Source: Heloderma charlesbogerti (lineage: Eukaryota > Chordata > Lepidosauria > Squamata > Helodermatidae). Taken from it: a stretch of DNA of 64,000 nt. Numbering within the stretch: the stretch's first letter is position 1; every line of letters begins with the position of its first letter. Below the pieces are notes generated by a model that worked only from the letters and a program-made list of their open reading frames with translations, made no database searches and was not told the origin of the DNA. Shown one piece after another: positions 44,921-56,035 of the stretch. The stretch is taken from assembly GCA_026122225.1 (NCBI GenBank), contig JANEZZ010002662.1, positions 124,001-188,000 of the forward strand, in the 5' to 3' direction. The position numbers and the translations under genes are program-made.

Positions 44921-45895
44921 TAGGGATGGCGGAGAATTTCTCCCCGAAACTTCGGGGGGGCTGAGTGCCAACGTGTTCGGCCCCCCGAACACGTTTCGGT
45001 GAGAAATTCTCCACACACCCCCGCACCCCGCACCCCCCCCAGGACGGGACGTACCTTTGCTGAATGTCCCTCCCGGTGGCGGGTCCGGCCAGCATTTCAG
45101 TGGGTGTTCGTGCAGGGCGGGAGCGGCAGCTGGTCTTTCGACCAGCTGCCACCGCCGCCATTGCAATAAAAGAAAAAAAATGCCCCTGTGATAGGCTACG
45201 TGACAATTAACGTAGCCTATCACGGCTAGATCTGCAAAGTCAGCTGTGATAGGCTACGTTAATCGTCACGTAGCCTATCACGGGTGACTTTAAAAAAAAA
45301 AAAAAAAGCGCGTACGGATAATGGTGGCCCCCATAGGGAGCTGCCATTCCTGTTCCTTATTTGGTCGCTGTAGTCTACGTAAAGATTTACGTAGACTACG
45401 GCAAAAATAAGGGCAACGCTATTTGCATTGCCCTTATTTTCGCTGTAGTCTACGTAAAGATTTACGTAGACTACAGCGACCAAATAAGGAACGCGAATGG
45501 TGGCTCCCTATGGGGGCCGGAATTTGCGTACGCGCTTTTTTTTTTTTTTTAAGTCACCCATGATAGGCTACGTGACGATTAATGTAGCCTATCACGGCTG
45601 ACTTTGCAGATCTAGCCATGATAGGCTACGTTAATCGTCACGTAGCCTATCACGGGGGAGTTTATTTTTTAAAAAAAAAACTTTGGAGTTTGCAGCCGGG
45701 CAAGGTGAGGCGCCTCCACCCCGGCCTGAATTTCGGCCAGGCAAGGCGGGAAGCCTCCCCCCCGGCCTGAATTTCAGCCGGGCGAGGTGGGAAGCCTCCC
45801 CCCCTGGCCTGAATTTCATGGGGGGAGCAGCGAAGCGCCTCCCCCCCACCGCGAACAAGCTTCGAGGACAGGTAAGTGACTTTCGTCCACCCCTA
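44921..45895 (+). mobile_element. Foldback hAT-like transposon, copy J (in BovB copy 3)
   Basis: Ends TAGGGATGG and CACCCCTA, perfect TSD GTTGTAGG (44913-44920 and 45896-45903). The most complete copy (975 bp): terminal hairpin at 44932-45012, GC-rich segment with donor-like GTACGT on the minus strand, two hairpins, central inverted repeat about 45307-45538 with its turn at GCAACGCTATTTGCATTGCC, two hairpins, S arm with three GC tandem units, and GGACAG|GTAAGT near 45866-45877. Confidence 0.93.
45055..45161 (-). other. First-exon-like open frame ending at a donor-like site (copy J)
   Basis: Minus-strand ATG at 45161; 35 codons plus 2 bases, no stop, ending AAAG|GTACGT. It starts MAAVAAGRKTSCRSRPAR and ends GPATGRDIQQ. 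Confidence 0.45.
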
Positions 45896-46707
45896 GTTGT
45901 AGGTCTTCATAGAACCGATCAACCTCAGCTTCTTCGGCATCAGTGGTTGGGGCATAGACTTGAATTACTGTGATGTTGAATGGTTTGCCTTGGATATGTA
46001 CTGAGATCATTCTATCATTTTTAAGATTGTACCCCAGTACTGCTTTTCCCACTCTTTTGTTGACTATGAGTGCTACTCCATTTCTTCTACAGGATTCTTG
46101 CCCACAGTAGTAGATATGATGGTCACCTGAATTAAATTCGCCCATGCTTGTCCATTTAGTTCGCTGATTCCCAAGATGTCGATGTTCAGTCTTGCCATCT
46201 CATGTTTGACCACCTCCAGCTTACCCTGATTAGTTGATCTGACATTCCAGGTTCCTAAACAATATTGTTCTTTACAGCATCAGACTTTCTTTTCACCACC
46301 AGACACATCCACAGCTGAGTGTCCTTTCGGCTTTGGCCCAGCTGCTTCACTCTTTCTGGCGCTACTTGGAAATACCCTCTGCTCTTCCCCAGTAGCATAT
46401 TGGACACCTTCCGACCTGAGGGGCTCATCTTCTGCCAGCGTCATATCTTTTAGCCTTGTGATATGTTCCATGGGGTTTTCTTAGCAAGAATACTGGAGTG
46501 GGTTGCCATTTCCTTCTCCAGTGGACCACATTTGGTCAGAACTCTCTGCCATGACCTGTCCGTCTTGGGTGGCCCTGCACAGCATAGCTTATGGCTTCAC
46601 TGAGTTACGCAAGCCCATTCGCCTCAACAAGGCAGTGATCCATGAAGGCTGGGGAGCAGTGTACAAATGTTGTAAATAAATAAATAAATAATTCTAACCA
46701 GGGATAA

Positions 46708-46795
46708 GGGCAGTATCCAATGGTGGTCCTACACAGAGTAGACCGGTTGAAGTGAATGGACTGAGTTTATGTAGGACTACCATTGGATACTGCCC
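46708..46795. mobile_element. MITE-like hairpin (GGGCAGTATCCAATG ends)
   Basis: An 88-bp element whose left 26 bases, GGGCAGTATCCAATGGTGGT plus CCTACA, pair almost perfectly with the right end TGTAGGACTACCATTGGATA plus CTGCCC. Same ends as 13507-13704 and 48137-48473. Confidence 0.7.
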
Positions 46796-48136
46796 AAAGT
46801 GTAAAAGCAAAAAGAAGGTGCTTTCTTTCAAAAATAGGAAGAACAGCCTCAGCTTTCTTTCTTTTTTACTTGGAACTTGTTTCATATTAACTGAAGAGAA
46901 GATGTGGAGCCATATAGAGCTTGGAACAGGCAAGGCAGTGACAATATGGCACAACACTATGCTACAGCATTCCCAGCATCTTGACACTGCTTTCAGTCTC
47001 ATAGAAATTAGTCAGAACAGAGCACCATATATGATGGTGGTGCTGAATGAAGTATAATGATGATGGATAAAAAAGACCATTTTACTCAGGAATGAGCAAC
47101 TGAAATCAGCTAAGTATATCTTTCCCTACTCCTTCTCCAACTTTTTGCGGTACATACCAGGAACAAACATGAAGAAATTGGTAGAAAATGCTAGAAATGA
47201 ACTGGTTTGTGCATAACTAGTGAACAATTTGCTTAACCAGCAAATTAGGTTGCCATGATTTTGAGAACTAATATACTGTATATCAACACAAGTGAAAGGA
47301 GTTAAGATCTGTTGGCATATATATTGGTTGAGTCACATAGCAATGGATCAGTTGGCAGAGCTAATGTTGCTGGTCCTTCAGTCTTTGCTCATCTCAAAGT
47401 ATGGTCAATGTTAAAAAAAATACTTGCAGGGAAGGTTTAAGCTCCCAGACTTCAGGGTGGCAAAGCTAACTGAAGTGGGGCAAGGTTGCAGGCCCAACTT
47501 GTTCTTGGCCCTTCACTGTCAGGCCCCAAATTTTGTTCTGGTGATTTTCAGTGTATTGCCTCTCTGATACTGAAAAGGTGTCCCACAATATCAAAATAAT
47601 TCTGACATGTAATAAGTTGTGTAGAAATGATGAAAGTGGAATCTCTTTCCTTGGAAACTTGTCATACTTAATGGTCTTACCATAAATGTAGACAAGTGTA
47701 TCTTAACTAGTGGGTCATGAGGGTTTCCAGGGAGCTTTGGGGATGTGTGGAAAGGTGGGTCACAAGAAAAAGAAAAACCTCAACCAAAACACTTTTGTGA
47801 CAGTCCAAATTTTGTGGGGTTATTTTACAGACAAAAAAATAACAATGTAATGAGACACTTTAATGAGACACTTCAGCCTGTCTGTCATTTGTGAATTTCA
47901 ACTCGGCAAGAGGTCATTTCCTGGAAAGGGCATAGATTACTGGATGCGTTAATGTCTAATACTGAGCTCAGTCAACTGATTTGACTTGGTACAAAGCAGC
48001 TTCCTGTACCTGTCCTGCACTTTCCACAGATGGCTGTTTTTGTTGTTTTGCTTTTATTGCAACCATGACTGAGAATCCCAGTTCACATGTGTGAGCCTGC
48101 AAATAGTGTTACAACATTCAAAGCTTCAGTTACAGT
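46796..48136. other. Unassigned sequence
   Basis: AT-rich; no gene or recognised repeat. Confidence 0.5.
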
Positions 48137-48473
48137 GGGCAGCATCCAACTGTCATTCCATTAGTGCAAATGATGTTGTGTTAGTACTAGTAGAAACTAG
48201 GTTCCAAACTATGTTGCAAGAAGAGAATCCAACTAAAGTTATGTTTGTGCAAGTACAAGAGGCTGTGCATTACACTTGCAGAAACTGTTGTGCAACTGCT
48301 TGCACACAACTCTTGTACAACCGGTTGCACAGCCCATTGTGCAACCAGTTGCATAACTGCTTGCATAACTGGATGTGCAAGCATAATGGGCAACCACTTG
48401 TGCAACTGAAGGCTCAGCAGAACTTTGCTAGCACTATTTGAGTCTGAGGAATGACAGAGTTGGATACTTCCCC
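48137..48473. mobile_element. MITE-like element with internal TTGTGCAAC repeats
   Basis: Left GGGCAGCATCCAACTGTCAT and right ATGACAGAGTTGGATACTTC CCC are inverted repeats. The inside (about 48235-48415) repeats TTGTGCAAC, GTTGCACA and GTTGCATAAC in both orientations more than ten times, giving many small nested palindromes. Confidence 0.65.
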
Positions 48474-49339
48474 AATTCTGGGTCTTTGCGCTATCCAAAA
48501 ATACACAATCCTGATGGTAATGAACGCTGATGAGCATTCTTCTTTAAACTGATCATGTACACAGAAGTTCTCCTCAGCAACTGGGCAAAAGCTTTTCTCC
48601 AGTCCATGTAGCTTCCTGTTTCCTAAGTAGGGGGGCACAATCAGCTTTGAGAACAATGGGATACTGGTTCATTCGTTCTGTAGTTGGCTTCATTCCAAGA
48701 GGAGCACTTGTTTCTTTAGTTGCTGAGGGAAGGCAGGACTGTTCAGTGGAAATCTCAGTCTGAGAAGGAGGGATGTGGTCTGCTTGTCTATTGGGTGATT
48801 GGAATGCAGCTGCGAGACAAGTTTTTTTGTTTTGTTTCCTGAATCGCAGCAGCAGCAGCTGCAGAGACTCTGCTCTTGGTCCCAAGTGGGTATAATTATT
48901 CCTCCTTTCCTAATGAAGGCTAAGTGCAGGGAAGAGAGCTGGCTGGGGGAATTCCCTTTTGTTGAAAGATCTGTAGGGCTTTGCCTCGCCTCCTGCTATA
49001 GGAATCTATTTAATAAACAATAAGAGTAACAATTAATGACAGCACACCTTTGGGTATGAAATTGCTCTGTTAAGAGAGGGGAAAAGTACATATAGGTCAG
49101 GAAAAAAATGCCCTTCTTAACATTTAGGATTAAAATGCTAGTCTGTTACAGCGTGGAGGTGACTATTATTAATAAACGTTACTATCTTTAAAGTAGGTAA
49201 CTTGCTACATTTTCAGTAGTTCAGGTAGAGAGGATGCAATCATATTTTTTTTTAAGCCCTAAAGGGATCTCCTGTCCAAAAAGCCTTGATAAACATGTTC
49301 AGATGCCTCATGCCACTGAATACAAATTCCTGAGGAGGA
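48474..49339. other. Unassigned sequence
   Basis: No gene or recognised repeat. Confidence 0.45.
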
Positions 49340-49460
49340 ACAATGGGAGAGGGCTTTATGCCCTGTTTGTGGGTTTCCCTGAGACATCTGGTAGGCTGTT
49401 GGACTAGATGGATTTTTGGTTTGATCCAGCAGGGTTGCTCTTTGATTTTTATGTAATATT
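49340..49460 (-). repeat. Dispersed repeat, reverse copy of the 1498-1700 family
   Basis: TTGTGGGTTTCCCTGAGACA, then CTGTTGGACTAGATGG and GATCCAGCAGGGTTGCTC, ending TTTTATGTAAT, is the reverse complement of the ACATAA..GGGCCCTGCTGGA family. Confidence 0.55.
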
Positions 49461-50271
49461 TTGCCTTTGACAAAGCAGTGCATTCAAGCAAGCCTTGGTG
49501 AAATATTACAAATGCAACACACTCATCTAGACCCTTCTCATCTTGGTCTTACCTTCTGGCCAGCCAGGATAAGATTTGAGGTGGATTTCATCTGCAACTT
49601 GTGAGGCGGGGGGAGCTCCCCAGAGCATTCGCTCACACTGCCCATCAGACCTAGTGAATCATAATTCTAGAAAACAAGAAAGCTGACACATTAATTTGTG
49701 TATTATGTATTCCTGTACAGTGTAATATCCAGGTGCATGTTTTGAAGAAGGACAAGGACCATAGAAGACACAAGGTGAAGCATGTTTAAAGAGCCATCAT
49801 AGATGTTCTCCATATATCATGAGATCCCTTACTATGGCAACCAAGCTCTTGATTTGCCCATCTGACCAGTGGTACAGTGGGGTCAGGGCTCATTGGGATT
49901 CAGCAATAGGACTTTTTTTATTAGCAGGGATGCTGACGTTGTCTGCCACCTCCCCCCCACACACACACACATAATTCCCTGTTCCCTCTGAGCTGAGCTA
50001 CAATCCTCAGTGTAGCTGGGAGGAAATGTATTTTCCCAGCAGCAGTATATTGCTCCCTGTTGTAATGCAACACATTTTGAGGTGCCTTGGTTTTGAGTAG
50101 GCAATTGAAACTCATTAGCTTTACAAAAGACCTGATCCTGGTGGAGATGGAAACTGCTCCAACTGGTTGGTTGGTATGGATCAGCACAACTCCCTGAATT
50201 TTTGGACTCTCCTTGGGGATGTGGCTATGGGGACTGTCATGATAACAGCCTGCACTGTAACGTTTACCACT
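49461..50271. other. Unassigned sequence
   Basis: No gene or recognised repeat; short (CA)n at 49959-49970. Confidence 0.45.
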
Positions 50272-50279
50272 ATACCAAT

Positions 50280-50899
50280 TAGGGGTGTACGAAACCCGAC
50301 TTACCTGGCTCTACTGGGGTCCATGGGAGGGGGAGGCAATCTGGTCCTCCCCCCAGAATCCCCAACAGGGGGGAGGCAATCCGGTCCTCCCCCCCAGAAT
50401 CCTGCCTGGCTGGCTCCGCTCCGCAGCCAATCTACGGAGCCACCGGCCGGGCCGATCTACAGCGGGGCTTCCATCTGCTGCTGGGCTGCTGTGGACACAA
50501 ATGGTGTCCTGTGAAGGGGACACCATTTGCGTCCCTACGCTAGGCCATGTATATATTCACGTAGCCTATCACGGCTAAAGCAGGGACGCAAATGGTGTCC
50601 CCTATGCCATTTGCATCCCTGCTTTAGCTGTGATAGGTTACATAAATATTTACATAGCCTATCACAGCTAAAGTGGGGAAGCAAATGGTGGCTGCTACGA
50701 TGGCCGCCATTTGCAGCCGTAGCAGCCTGGAAGATGACCCGGAGCCGCCGCCAGAGCCGCCACTGGAGCCGCTGCCAGGTAGGTCCGTTCCCGGGATTTT
50801 GGGGGTGGGGGTAGTCCGTTCCGCCACAGACTCCACGGGGCCGAATTCTTTAGAATCCAGCCTCACTGGAGTCCGTGGCGGAATTCTCTAACATCCCTA
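50280..50899 (-). mobile_element. Foldback hAT-like transposon, copy K (subtype 3)
   Basis: Ends TAGGGGTGTACG and ACATCCCTA, perfect TSD ATACCAAT (50272-50279 and 50900-50907). S arm left with two tandem GGGGGGAGGCAATCCGGTCC units, T arm right. Hairpins of GCAAATGGTGTCCCCTATGC type. Donor consensus out on both sides (CCAG|GTAAGT minus near 50300; CCAG|GTAGGT plus near 50775-50784). The right arm frame reads SLEDDPEPPPEPPLEPLPG up to the donor. Confidence 0.9.
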
Positions 50900-50907
50900 A
50901 TACCAAT

Positions 50908-52275
50908 GCATTTAATGGTAGATGTAGAATGATCAAAGATTTCTGGTTCTTCCTAGCAGAAGTGACAAAAAATAAACAAAGGATAGTCTTCTATGAGAGG
51001 GAAGTTTTCTGTTTCTGCTCTAAAATAGCTACTTGTCCTTCTTCTCACAGTGCACTGGGCTTTATGCATTATTGTGTCTATTAATGGTCAATTCATATTT
51101 CTAAGATTAATGCTGAGGCCATAAGTGAAGCAAAACATGCTTTTTAAAAATGACATGGTAAGAAATGGGAAAGAGGGAGGATGGCTATGTAGTCTCTGCC
51201 TACAGAGTTAAGAATCTCTAGATGACATCTCTGTCATTTATCTTTCATGGTACATTAATATTTTGATCAAAACCTGTCCTGTCTTGGAGATTTACTATTC
51301 ATAATTCTGTAGGATAATAAAGTTAATGAAAGTAGGTCCATCCAGACTGAAAGCTGAATAGATAACAGGAATTTGACTTAATGATGGGATTAGATGTGAC
51401 TTTTATTTAGGGATCAAGTTTCAATATAGTTCCACGAACTGACTGATAAATATTTCTTACATGGATAAGGTCATAATCATTCTCCATTATTTTGTTCTTC
51501 TTCAAATGTTCTCGTCTGAAGATACAGTTGATATGAAAAAATATGTATTTGAAAACAGGAAATTGTCTCCTCATTTCCTCTTTCTCCTGTCTTTTCATAA
51601 GAGTTTGGGCTGAAAACTGTGAATGGTAATGTAAAAACTTTTGCTGGAATATTTACTATTTTTAAAGTAGATAATTTGGCTTCTACTAAATCAGGTAGGA
51701 AGAAAACTTTTATTCCCCTAATGAAATGAAAACTGTCAGATGACAGTCAAAGTGAAAGAAGAAGCTTTGAATAAGGACATACCTTTCTTAAAGTTCTTAG
51801 ACTCAGTGAATCATAAAAGGCAGCAGGACAACGTATACTCAGAGGGTTATTAGAAGATGTAAGGAATCCCGCTGACTAAACTTCTGTAGAACTATTAATA
51901 AAGATACCACTGTAGGTAAAATATATAGAAGATTAAAAGGATCAATAGATGAAGGAAAATGTTTTGATTGTACTTCATTTCCATATCCAGCAAATTAAAC
52001 TATAAAGCAGATTGTGCTAATATTAACAGCAAGAACATGTTAAAGAATATTAACAGCTTATTCTTTAATGACAGAAAACATTTGCTGTTTTATGTGTAAA
52101 ATTATTTTTTAATGCTTAAGCTGAAGATATTTATTATTAGGATGCTTACAGATCTCTTACATAAAGTATTTCTATGGCTAAAACATTTTTTCATTGTGTG
52201 TATACTTTGCATATGTTTTATATAACTGAGGTTCCCGGAATGTCTGTCCCTAACCAGTGAGTACAGGCAAATTGC
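50908..52275. other. Unassigned sequence
   Basis: AT-rich; no gene or recognised repeat. Confidence 0.5.
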
Positions 52276-52283
52276 ATGACAAC

Positions 52284-52610
52284 TAGGGATGTTAGAGAAA
52301 TCTGCCATGGATTCAAATGAGGCTGGATTCTATGGACACATAGGCTTATATGCAAGATTCATGGCTCTATAGTTTGGATATAAGTCTATGGGCACATCCT
52401 GCCGATTGCCATTTTAAAAAAAAAAGGCGATCAGCATGGAGGAGAACAGGCCGGGTCCAACAGGTAAGCGGCCCTCAAGCCAGGTGGCTCCATGGAATCC
52501 TCGCAGAGCAGAGCCAATCTGGAGGATTCTAGGGGAGGGAGGAGCAGATCGCCTCCTCCCCCGGCCAGATTCCCCACCAGAATGGATGGTGGGGAATCCG
52601 TACATCCCTA
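52284..52610 (+). mobile_element. TAGGGATG-family element, short subtype without long palindromes, copy L
   Basis: Ends TAGGGATGTTAGAGAAATC and TACATCCCTA. Flanks ATGACAAC and ATGAAACT match only in part. The interior has a T-arm-like start (GCCATGGATTCAAATGAGGC), CAG|GTAAGC near 52461-52467, and an S-arm-like GGAGGAGCAGATCGCCTCC end. Confidence 0.7.
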
Positions 52611-52785
52611 ATGAAACTAATGGCAACATGATATTGAAAGAGACAGAAGTGATGTTGGCAGAGATGCCTCCTTTCCAGCTCCATGTCTGGAAGGAAGGAA
52701 GTCTGGGGATTGTTTGATCACTTCATTGCTAAGGCATCTAGGATATCCTGGCCATGGAGCAGCCAAATAGGAAGATCCTCTCTAC

Positions 52786-53472
52786 TAGGGATGTCAGAAA
52801 ATTCCTCCCGAATTTTAAATGGGATCGAATTCTGACAAATCTGGTCCGAGGAATCCTCCTCGGAATGGGGCAGCCCAGTCGACCCAGACCGGAGCTCACA
52901 CAGACCCTTTTTTTTTTTTTTGTCCACCGAATGGTGGATTTTACAAAAAAAATTATGAAAAGAAATCCATAAATCGGAAATGGAGGAAGAAGAATGCAAG
53001 CAGCTTTACCCTTTTTACGAGGCATTTTCCTGAGGCTTTATTTCGCTGGGGCTTGCGAAGTCCACGGAAATCCTCCATCTTTTCTGTTTATTGTCTGTGG
53101 AGGTGAGGTGAGGTGAGGTGAGGTCCGGTGAGGTGAGATCCAGTCTGGTGAGGTCAGGCCAGGTCCAGTGAGGTCAGGTGACTGAAAGTTATGTGGGGAA
53201 TCCCCGCAAAGGGCTTTACTCTTACAGAGACTGATGGTGGGCACATGAAAAGGATTTTTTTGGCATTACTTATGGAATTATTTACGTAAGTTTGGGGAGC
53301 CGAAAAAAACTGGGGGAATCCAGGGCACGTGGATGGCAGAACAGGGCAGCTCTTGGCTCTGCAGAATCCTTGTGGAACCACTCTGCGAGGATTCCAGGGT
53401 GGAATAACAGGTCACCTCCCTCCCCCATGGATTCCCCACCAGAATGGACAGTGGGGAATCCATACATCTCTA
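52786..53472 (+). mobile_element. TAGGGATG-family element, copy M
   Basis: Ends TAGGGATGTCAG and ACATCTCTA, perfect TSD CTCTCTAC (52778-52785 and 53473-53480). The S-arm-like end resembles copy L. The middle is AT-rich with an AGGTG minisatellite at 53097-53180. No palindromic core. Confidence 0.85.
53097..53180. repeat. (AGGTG)n minisatellite inside copy M
   Basis: GTGAGGTGAGGTGAGGTGAG, then imperfect GGTCCGGTGAGG and GGTCAGGCCAGG units. Confidence 0.85.
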
Positions 53473-53551
53473 CTCTCTACCTTTTCCTGTAGGGAAAGGT
53501 GTCTGGCTGGGTGCTCCTTTGGTCTCTGAGGCTGAGAAACCGACCCATACC

Positions 53552-53953
53552 TAGGGATGTTGGAGAAATCCACAATGGAACGAAATGAGTTTGGATTTTG
53601 ATGAATCTGACCAGTGGATTCCGCAGCGGACAAGCTTTCCCCCTGTCAGGTGGATTCCATGGGCCATTTTTCTAAGTTTCCCGATTTTCACAAATTTTGT
53701 CATAGAAAAATACACCAAAAATAAAAAGCCAGCCAAAATGCACATTTCCCCCATAGCCTAAAGCATGAAAATGCACATTTGGGGGGATTTTGTACATTTT
53801 GGAGGGATTTGCACATTTTCACACGTACGAATTTGCACAGATTCAGAAACTTAAAAAATCTGATTCTGTTGATGGGCAGACAATGGAACAAAAGATGCCT
53901 GACAATCTGTGAAACACAGATGGAACATATTTTACACAATCTGTACATCCCTA
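53552..53953 (+). mobile_element. TAGGGATG-family element, AT-rich subtype, copy N
   Basis: Ends TAGGGATGTTGGAGAAATCC and TACATCCCTA; flanks CCCATACC and CCCACACA match at 6 of 8. The interior repeats GCACATTT and related GAAAATGCACATTTGGG text, like copies O and P. Confidence 0.75.
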
Positions 53954-53961
53954 CCCACACA

Positions 53962-56035
53962 TCATCTTGGAGAAGCGAAACTGGCAAGTTTTCCACCACC
54001 TTTTCCTGCAAGGAAAATTGGACAGGGCTTTCTGAGCTTCTCAGATGCTTGGACATTTTGATGGCATACATTTATTTCAGACATAATATGCCTTTCCAAA
54101 ATAGAATTTCAGATAACTAACACTCCCTACAGCCAGACATAGGGAAGGAGAAGAGAGTTATGCAGTGTAGTTCTGTCATAGTTAAATGTCTAAGGATGAT
54201 GGCGACAGAGTGCATAATGTGTTTCTGGGATCTTCTTTTTCAGCTGTTTACCACTGATAAACTCAATCTCTTTTTTCAGAACTGATGGAATCATTCATAT
54301 TCAAATCAGCCACTGTACTGGATGTATGGACAGTCATTTGAATTAGGCATTCTCAAATCCATTACTCTTAAAACATCCTTTTGTTCCCTTTCTTTGCCAT
54401 TAATTAATTGATTACCCTTTGCTACTTTACAGGTTTAACCAAAAACTGAACAATTTTTTAATTAATGTTACTAATTTAAAAGGATTAATCTTTTTTTAAA
54501 AAATCCTGTTCTCTTTAGCTATAAATTGAACAAATTTATCCTCCAATTTGTGAGGAATTTCCCTGCAAGACATGTAGCCCTAGTTCTATTATATTGGAGA
54601 AGACAGAGGAGTGTGTGACACTGACAAGTAGGATATGACTGTCCCTCTTCTTGCTTGCACAGTCCTGTCTCTCTCTTTCTCTCCCCATGATCCCTCCAAG
54701 CACTTTCAAGAAACACAGAGGAGAGTACAACAGAGAAAAAGAGAGCTGACAGTTTGGAAAGGCAGAATTTTGGCTCCTAATCCAACCATCTAACCCAGAA
54801 AGATCAGATACACTTAAAGGTACATTCACAGTTTTTAATCCAAATGTCAGAATGGAATGATATAGCCAAACCTACCTTGAACAGTATAGGTAGTGACATG
54901 CCAGTGCTAGTTCATTTGTATAACTTATATATTTACATTACTAGCATTGGCTGCTTTCTCCTTTTACAGAAGAGTAAATGGAAAGGAAATAGTGAATCAT
55001 GTTTCCAATGACATAAAGAGAGAAGAAGAATATTTCTGGGGAAAAGAGAGAAGATCTATGCATAAAGATTCTCTAACTGTCACCATGTAGCTATATTGCT
55101 AGACTTACACTTCATCTAAATGGTATAAAACTGGCGGTAGCATTTAGCTTCAAATTCCTACTTGTAACATCACAACAGAAAGTAGCTCAGTTCCCTTCAG
55201 CTGCGAGACAACAAATAGGGATGGTATGATTCTGCCTAGCAATATGCAAATTAAGCCTCACTTGTCAGAAGAGGCCCCTAATCCTCTCTGCACTGGCTAA
55301 CATGAAAATTTACATTTTAATTCCCTCTCTCATTGGCTGCAAGTGTTCAAATGAGAATTTCCAATTTAGATGCAGTGCGGAATGAGGTAAAACTCCAACA
55401 TAGAGCTAACAACAGCAGACACTTTCTAAAAGTGTGGGGCAAGGCATTAGTAGTTGCAATGCACACTGCCTTTTGCAAAAGAGTTTGGAAGCAGGGTGGT
55501 TCAATAGAGTAAGCAATGTAGAGGATGGAAAGAAGATGAGTAGAATTCTGTTCATAGCCTTAACAGCTCTACCTGAGCCTCAGGGCTGTTTTTCTTTTCT
55601 TGAGTATGGATATCCAAGTAGAAAATACATTTGTACTTTTGTTTTGTCTCATTTGTTGAGAATGTTGTGTGTGACGCACACGCATTTAGATGGCTGGTTC
55701 TCTTGGCAAAATATACAGAAACAAGGGTGTGTCTCTTCAGAATCATGTTTTGGTGTGTCTTTCCAAAAACAAACCCAGAGATTAAATCTTTCTGTGCCAT
55801 TCTCAGCTGATACTAGACATACATGTTGTATTTTTGTTGTGAGGGACCATATCTGCATAACAGAGCACATAATGGGTCATCTAGCATTTAAAACTTGGAG
55901 TTTAAAGGACCTTGGGTAGGAAAAACATGTGCCTAGGCTTTTAGAGAGCTGATATTATTCAGTATGGTAGCTTCTTAAGTAGAGATGCTAGTGAAGTTTG
56001 CTGGGGTCAATCTAGGAAATAAAGCTTGATAATGG
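53962..56035. other. Unassigned sequence
   Basis: No recognised repeat. The longest open frame (55434-55919, plus, 161 codons) shows no domain, overlaps two minus-strand frames and is treated as chance. Confidence 0.45.

Larger units (their letters stand above)
42473..46630 (-). pseudogene. BovB endonuclease/reverse transcriptase, broken
   Basis: Open pieces correspond to the ends and middle of the copy 1 frame: 46471-46280 (N-terminal), 46145-45905 (endonuclease start, KDVLFI reached after copy J), 44755-43484 (SDH motif, through FIDYAKAFDCVDHNKL), 43339-43115 (RYADDTTLM) and 42985-42473 (C-terminal basic region). Frame is lost near 44815 (1-base loss at GKHGLG), at 43480 (stop after HNKL), near 43345-43360 and near 43050-43060 (short deletion after LGS). 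Copy J interrupts the endonuclease between LQHLLEL and EDLQ-side text. Confidence 0.88.
42457..46646 (-). mobile_element. BovB LINE, full-length but disrupted, copy 3
   Basis: Minus strand, TSD GGCTGGGG (42449-42456 and 46647-46654). After removing copy J and one TSD copy it is about 3.2 kb, i.e. the length of copy 1, and its 5' end (CAACAAGGCAGTGATCCATG) matches. It lies inside an L2 copy and carries a foldback transposon. Confidence 0.92.
41835..46692 (+). mobile_element. L2-clade LINE 3' end, split by BovB copy 3
   Basis: Pieces 41835-42456 and 46655-46692. The left piece encodes LELVQNAAASLL, ELHWLPLHCRASFKVL, NNLGPGYLREHLLPYQ and then, after frame changes, AFCVVAPFLWNSLP-like text, the C-terminal end of L2 ORF2. 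The right piece is AGCAGTGTACAAATGTTGTA followed by (AATA)n, the expected L2 3' tail. The BovB insertion with its GGCTGGGG duplication explains the gap. Confidence 0.8.

Noticed and set aside
55434..55919. 161-codon plus-strand open frame
   Set aside because: No recognised domain, no splice or promoter context, overlapped by minus-strand frames of 82 and 73 codons; length is within chance for a 64 kb window.
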